A stretch of DNA of 64,000 nucleotides from Ulota crispa (lineage: Eukaryota > Streptophyta > Bryopsida > Orthotrichales > Orthotrichaceae), in the NCBI GenBank assembly GCA_963920765.1, contig OY987251.1, positions 4,280,501-4,344,500 of the forward strand, given 5' to 3'. This document shows positions 60,405 to 64,000 of the stretch, piece by piece. The notes beneath the pieces are model-generated. The model did no database searches. It was not told the origin of the DNA and was given only the letters and a program-made list of their open reading frames with translations. Position 1 is the stretch's first letter, and every line of letters begins with the position of its first letter. A program made the position numbers and the translations under genes.

Positions 60405-61289
60405 TTTATGCACAGACAAAAGTGATTCTATCCAAAAAAGAAGAAGAAAAGAGAGACTATTATTTACTTTGTCCAGTACAAGTTTGGTTGTTAAACAAAA
60501 GTTCCTAAAGTGTCAAATGTAGCTTGCAAAAGCTTCCGTGATGCATTGTTTTTTACTCAACTTTGGGCATGGCTTTGGAGCAGTGTGCGGGGAAATTTTG
60601 AGCTTTTTTGACTAAAAGCCTACATTTCTCAATCTTATTTGGGTTTTTTCAGTGGCGCATTGGCTATTCTCCATACAAATTCTTAGTCAATTTTTAGCCG
60701 ATTTATTCAAATTTCAATTGGTTTTTTTGCACATTTCATTCGGCTGACTTTCTATTGTTTTTCGGCTCTCCCCATTCATTGCTTCGGAGCACTGACTATT
60801 TTTAATACTGGCTAGCAAAACAGGCAACAACTGATTTTGGTAGCCACCAACCGAAGCACTTCGTCGGGAACCCTCGCCCCTGACCCCGGGCATCTCGATT
60901 AGATCCAAATTGCCCCTCACAACAGCCGAAGAGACGACTCTATCTTTCGTAACCCAAGATTCCTGCTCATCTCTGGAATCGTGCAAGTCTCGACAGAAAT
61001 GATACTTTCACATGATCACTGCCATCCTTTCAGTACAAATAAGGGCCTCATTCCATTAGGACCTGGACCTCCAGGTCCTGGAGGGTCCAGGCCAATTCTA
61101 CTGGAAAAATCAAACGACCTGCACGGCCGATAGGACATCCAGCCTCCGGTCAGAGATTTCAGGGTTTGCAGGAGCTGGAGGGCCTGGAGGAGGACCTGGA
61201 GGGCAGCTTTTCCTGATTTTTTTCAGATCCGGTTGACCAAATTTAACTTTTTATCCTTTTTTACCTCCTTTGTTTGGGAATTGATATGA

Positions 61290-61630
61290 ATTGATATGAG
61301 GAAACTTTAGTTTGGGTTTAATATATGCACACCGGGGGAGAGGGGGCTAATTTTCAGATTTTATTATACAAAAACCTTAATTAAATTTTTTTGAATCCTG
61401 ATTGGATTTAAAGACCTTGATTTACCCTAGAACAAAAAAGAGAGTTTATAATTGAACAACGTCAAGTAAAAAAGCTTTCCTTTTTTGTAAACAAAAGTGA
61501 AAGTAATAATTTGGCCCCTACCTAAGCTCTTTCACTAGACTTTGTTCAATTGTAACCTCCTTGACTAAATCAAGATTTTCAAATCCAAATCTAAATTCAA
61601 AATTTTCAAATTTAGAGTTTGTATAATACA
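61290..61630. repeat. decayed relative of the 22251/39200 foldback family
   Basis: Shares the core arrangement (AATTGATATGA near the left, inverted TTGAACAAC/TTGTTCAATTG and AAAAAAGCTTTCC) but lacks matching ends. Confidence 0.4.
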
Positions 61631-61744
61631 AAACCAAACATGTATCTCTTGAGGTGTAATTATATGCAATATAAATGCCAAATTTATTAATTATGTGCAC
61701 GGCAAACTAACTAATTAACTATGTTAGAAGCAAAAATGTATTAA

Positions 61745-62651
61745 CCCCTAAAGGACCATGACCTTTATTTTGTCAAAAGACACTCAAAACTGCCACCTCT
61801 ATGGCAAAGAGTAAAAAAGTTTGAAAATCAGGCATTTTGCATATCTGATCGTAGGATCTTGTGCTACACTACTATAAGAATGTGTCATACAAAACTCAAG
61901 ATTTTTGACAGCACATATTAGAAGATATATGCATTTAAAGTTTAAAAATACTTTTTTTGCACCTTGCTTGACTAGATTTTTTAACTTTGAGCATGTTTAA
62001 TTTAAAAATTTTGCACCATAGAGTTTGGAATTCAATTTTTGCATAGTGGGAAGTTGAGTTGGGAATCTTGGGAAAAAACTAAAAAAAAGGATACTTAATT
62101 TTCATTCTTAAAAAAAACATAAGGTAGAAGAAGGTATGAGATTGAACAAAAACTTAAATTGCTAATAACCTTGCAATGGAATTGAAACGCAATAATCCTA
62201 ATGGTGAGATTGTTCTAAAAAGCAAACTTCACCCTCTCCAACAGTTTTTTGAAAAAATGTTAAACCTGCATTTGAAAATGAAGTTTCTAAGTTATTTTTT
62301 CAAGAAGATGCTTGAGTTGCCCAGAAAACAAGATTGTCCATAACTTTATCATAACTAGTCCAAATGGAATGAATCAAAGCTTCAGATGTAGATAAAGATA
62401 AAATCTATAAGGAAAAAACATTAATTTTTTTTTCAAGTTTTAATGAGAATTTTATTTGCTGCCCCTAGTCCCCAAATTTGTGCTTATTTGGGCATAACTT
62501 TTGCTCCCTAGCATCAATTGGAATAAAAATTAGATTCCCAAAATCTAATGTGTTTTTCTATCTTCAATAAAAGTTTCAAAAAATTAGGACAAAAATTGAG
62601 GCCGTAGGTACATGCCCAAAATCCCATTTGTCCCCCGTAGGGACAATGGAG
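61745..62651. mobile_element. TTAA-flanked element related to the 47-kb palindrome
   Basis: TTAA at 61741 and 62652. The left end CCCCTAAAGGACCATG matches the family. The right part contains CATGCCCAAAATCCCATTTG followed by CCCCCGTAGGGACAA, as at about 47925-47955. Unlike the 47-kb copy it is not palindromic. Confidence 0.55.
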
Positions 62652-64000
62652 TTAATCAATTGATTATATAAACATCACGCATTAGTTTATTACCTTTGTG
62701 AAATTGCAGAAATGTTTTAATTAAAGTTTTACTTCACCATTGATGAACCAAACTATGTTTTCTTGGCAACATAGCAATTTTGGACAACTCACTACAAGTG
62801 GAGTTTTCATATCTTTATTTCAAAATTTCCACACATGCGGTGTCCAAGGATTAGCTTTAAGGTCCACTACTTTTCATAAACTTTGACCACATGGTTCAAA
62901 AGTTATTGCATGATATGTTGTTTACTTTGTTTGGCGGTTAGCCAAAAAACTTCTTCAAAAATTACATTTTTTGAATTTTGTTTTTTGAAATTGGTTCTTT
63001 AGACTTATATGTACTTGGGAAGCTTTAAACCATTCCATTTTTATCAATGAGATGGAAGTCATGAGGAGAATTTGTTTGAGGGCAGCTATGGATTCTCTAT
63101 TGTAAAATAAACTTTGAAGTTCATTAATTTACTCAAGTTTCAATCTTTTAGAAAAAAAACAAAACCACAACATGTAGATTATTTATCACAACATTATGAC
63201 CATTGGGATTGGAAGTTTTCATTTCCATAATGAAGATTGTAACAATTTAGTGGTTTGAATATTCTCTACTTTTTACTTACTATTATTTTTCCATGTATTT
63301 TACAATTCCAAATGATTTGAAAGTTTTCAAGTGTGTACCCAACTTGCTTTGAAAAACAAATCCAAAAAATTACAACCATTTTGGAGTTTTTTTCATACAA
63401 ATATGACCTTGTGAAGTGCAGCTGCCCAAATATTTACAAAAACAAAAAATGGCTTTTTGTCAATTCAAACTCAAATATCTAACAGTTTACATGGTGAGCA
63501 CTTTTGAATTTTCTTTCCACATCTTTGGATACTAGTGTTGTACAAGATCTTACGGTTACATTTGTCAAAAAAAGTTTTTTTCTAAAATTTGGTACTTGTA
63601 ATAGAATGGCAATTCTGGACCAATTTTGATGAAAAATTGAGCTTAGTGCTTTAGGAGTTAAACTCACCTCAATTTTGTTCTTGTGAACTTAAAATTTGAT
63701 AACTACATTATGCGTTGAAAACAAAAAAATTATACCTAATCCTGCAAACACAAAATAGAGGATTCATTCTCATCATGGGAACACCCCAATCCAGCTTGCT
63801 AAAACCGCGTGAAAAAAGTAGAGTCAGCCATAGTAATTCACACATAGAAAAGCTGAAAAAATAACCATGGCTGGAAGTGTCCAGGCAGCTCCGGACCCTC
63901 CAGCATCAGAACTCCGGCTCCCAGTGGAATGGACCTTCGCCTGGACCCCCCTCCAGGCCCCCATCCAGGACCTGGAGGTCCAGCTGCATAATGGAATCCG

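Larger units (their letters stand above)
61049..63999. mobile_element. about 3-kb element with CTGGA-rich inverted ends
   Basis: The left end has ATTCCATTAGGACCTGGACC then TCCAGGTCCTGGA; the right end is its inverse, TCCAGGACCTGGAGGTCCAG then TAATGGAAT. Imperfect inverted similarity extends about 70 bp inwards (CCAATTCTACTGG versus CCAGTGGAATGG). Subterminal regions are crowded with CTGGA/TCCAG motifs, like transposase-binding arrays. The interior is AT-rich and contains another element (61745-62651) but no transposase frame. The right end lies at the window edge, so target duplications cannot be read. Confidence 0.6.

Noticed and set aside
1..64000. CRISPR arrays, operons, rRNA or organellar inserts
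   Set aside because: No regularly spaced repeats with unique spacers, no polycistronic arrangement and no recognisable rRNA or organelle gene were seen.

Overview
The window looks like nuclear DNA of a land plant. Genes are split by introns with GT-AG or GC-AG borders, and intergenic DNA is very AT-rich. Two genes have clear plant-type orthologues: the autophagy E2-like enzyme ATG3 and a mitochondrial-type double hotdog acyl-CoA thioesterase. Short non-autonomous DNA transposons are dense. No bacterial, organellar, tRNA, rRNA or CRISPR feature was found. A bryophyte- or fern-like genome is my guess, not something the sequence proves.

Layout. 0.9-19.0 kb, minus strand: two tandem paralogous coiled-coil genes (here paralogue A, 851 aa, and paralogue B, 755 aa). 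Each has five exons, and internal exons 2-4 are identical in length (95, 98 and 177 bp). Paralogue A has partial copies of its last exon downstream and of its first exon upstream. 20.3-23.6 kb: repeats. 24.1-29.0 kb, plus strand: ATG3 with nine coding exons, preceded by a leader present in three tandem copies. 32.6-39.0 kb, minus strand: the thioesterase with six exons; its introns hold at least six small transposons. 39.1-49.4 kb: nested minisatellites, foldback elements and MITEs with no convincing gene. 49.5-54.3 kb, plus strand: a plant-type gene of unknown function with a tandemly duplicated leader; its 3' half has in-frame stops and is probably decaying. 54.4-64.0 kb: repeats, one small GC-rich block, and a roughly 3-kb element bounded by inverted repeats that fills the right edge.

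The recognisable genes do not form one pathway. Two patterns recur. First, gene ends have been tandemly duplicated in three of the five loci: both ends of paralogue A, the leader of ATG3 and the leader of the 50-54 kb gene. Second, there is a rich set of non-autonomous DNA elements whose target-site duplications can often be read directly: 9 bp (Mutator-like), 8 bp (hAT-like), 3 bp (CACTA-like) and TTAA (piggyBac-like). No transposase gene for any of them was seen.
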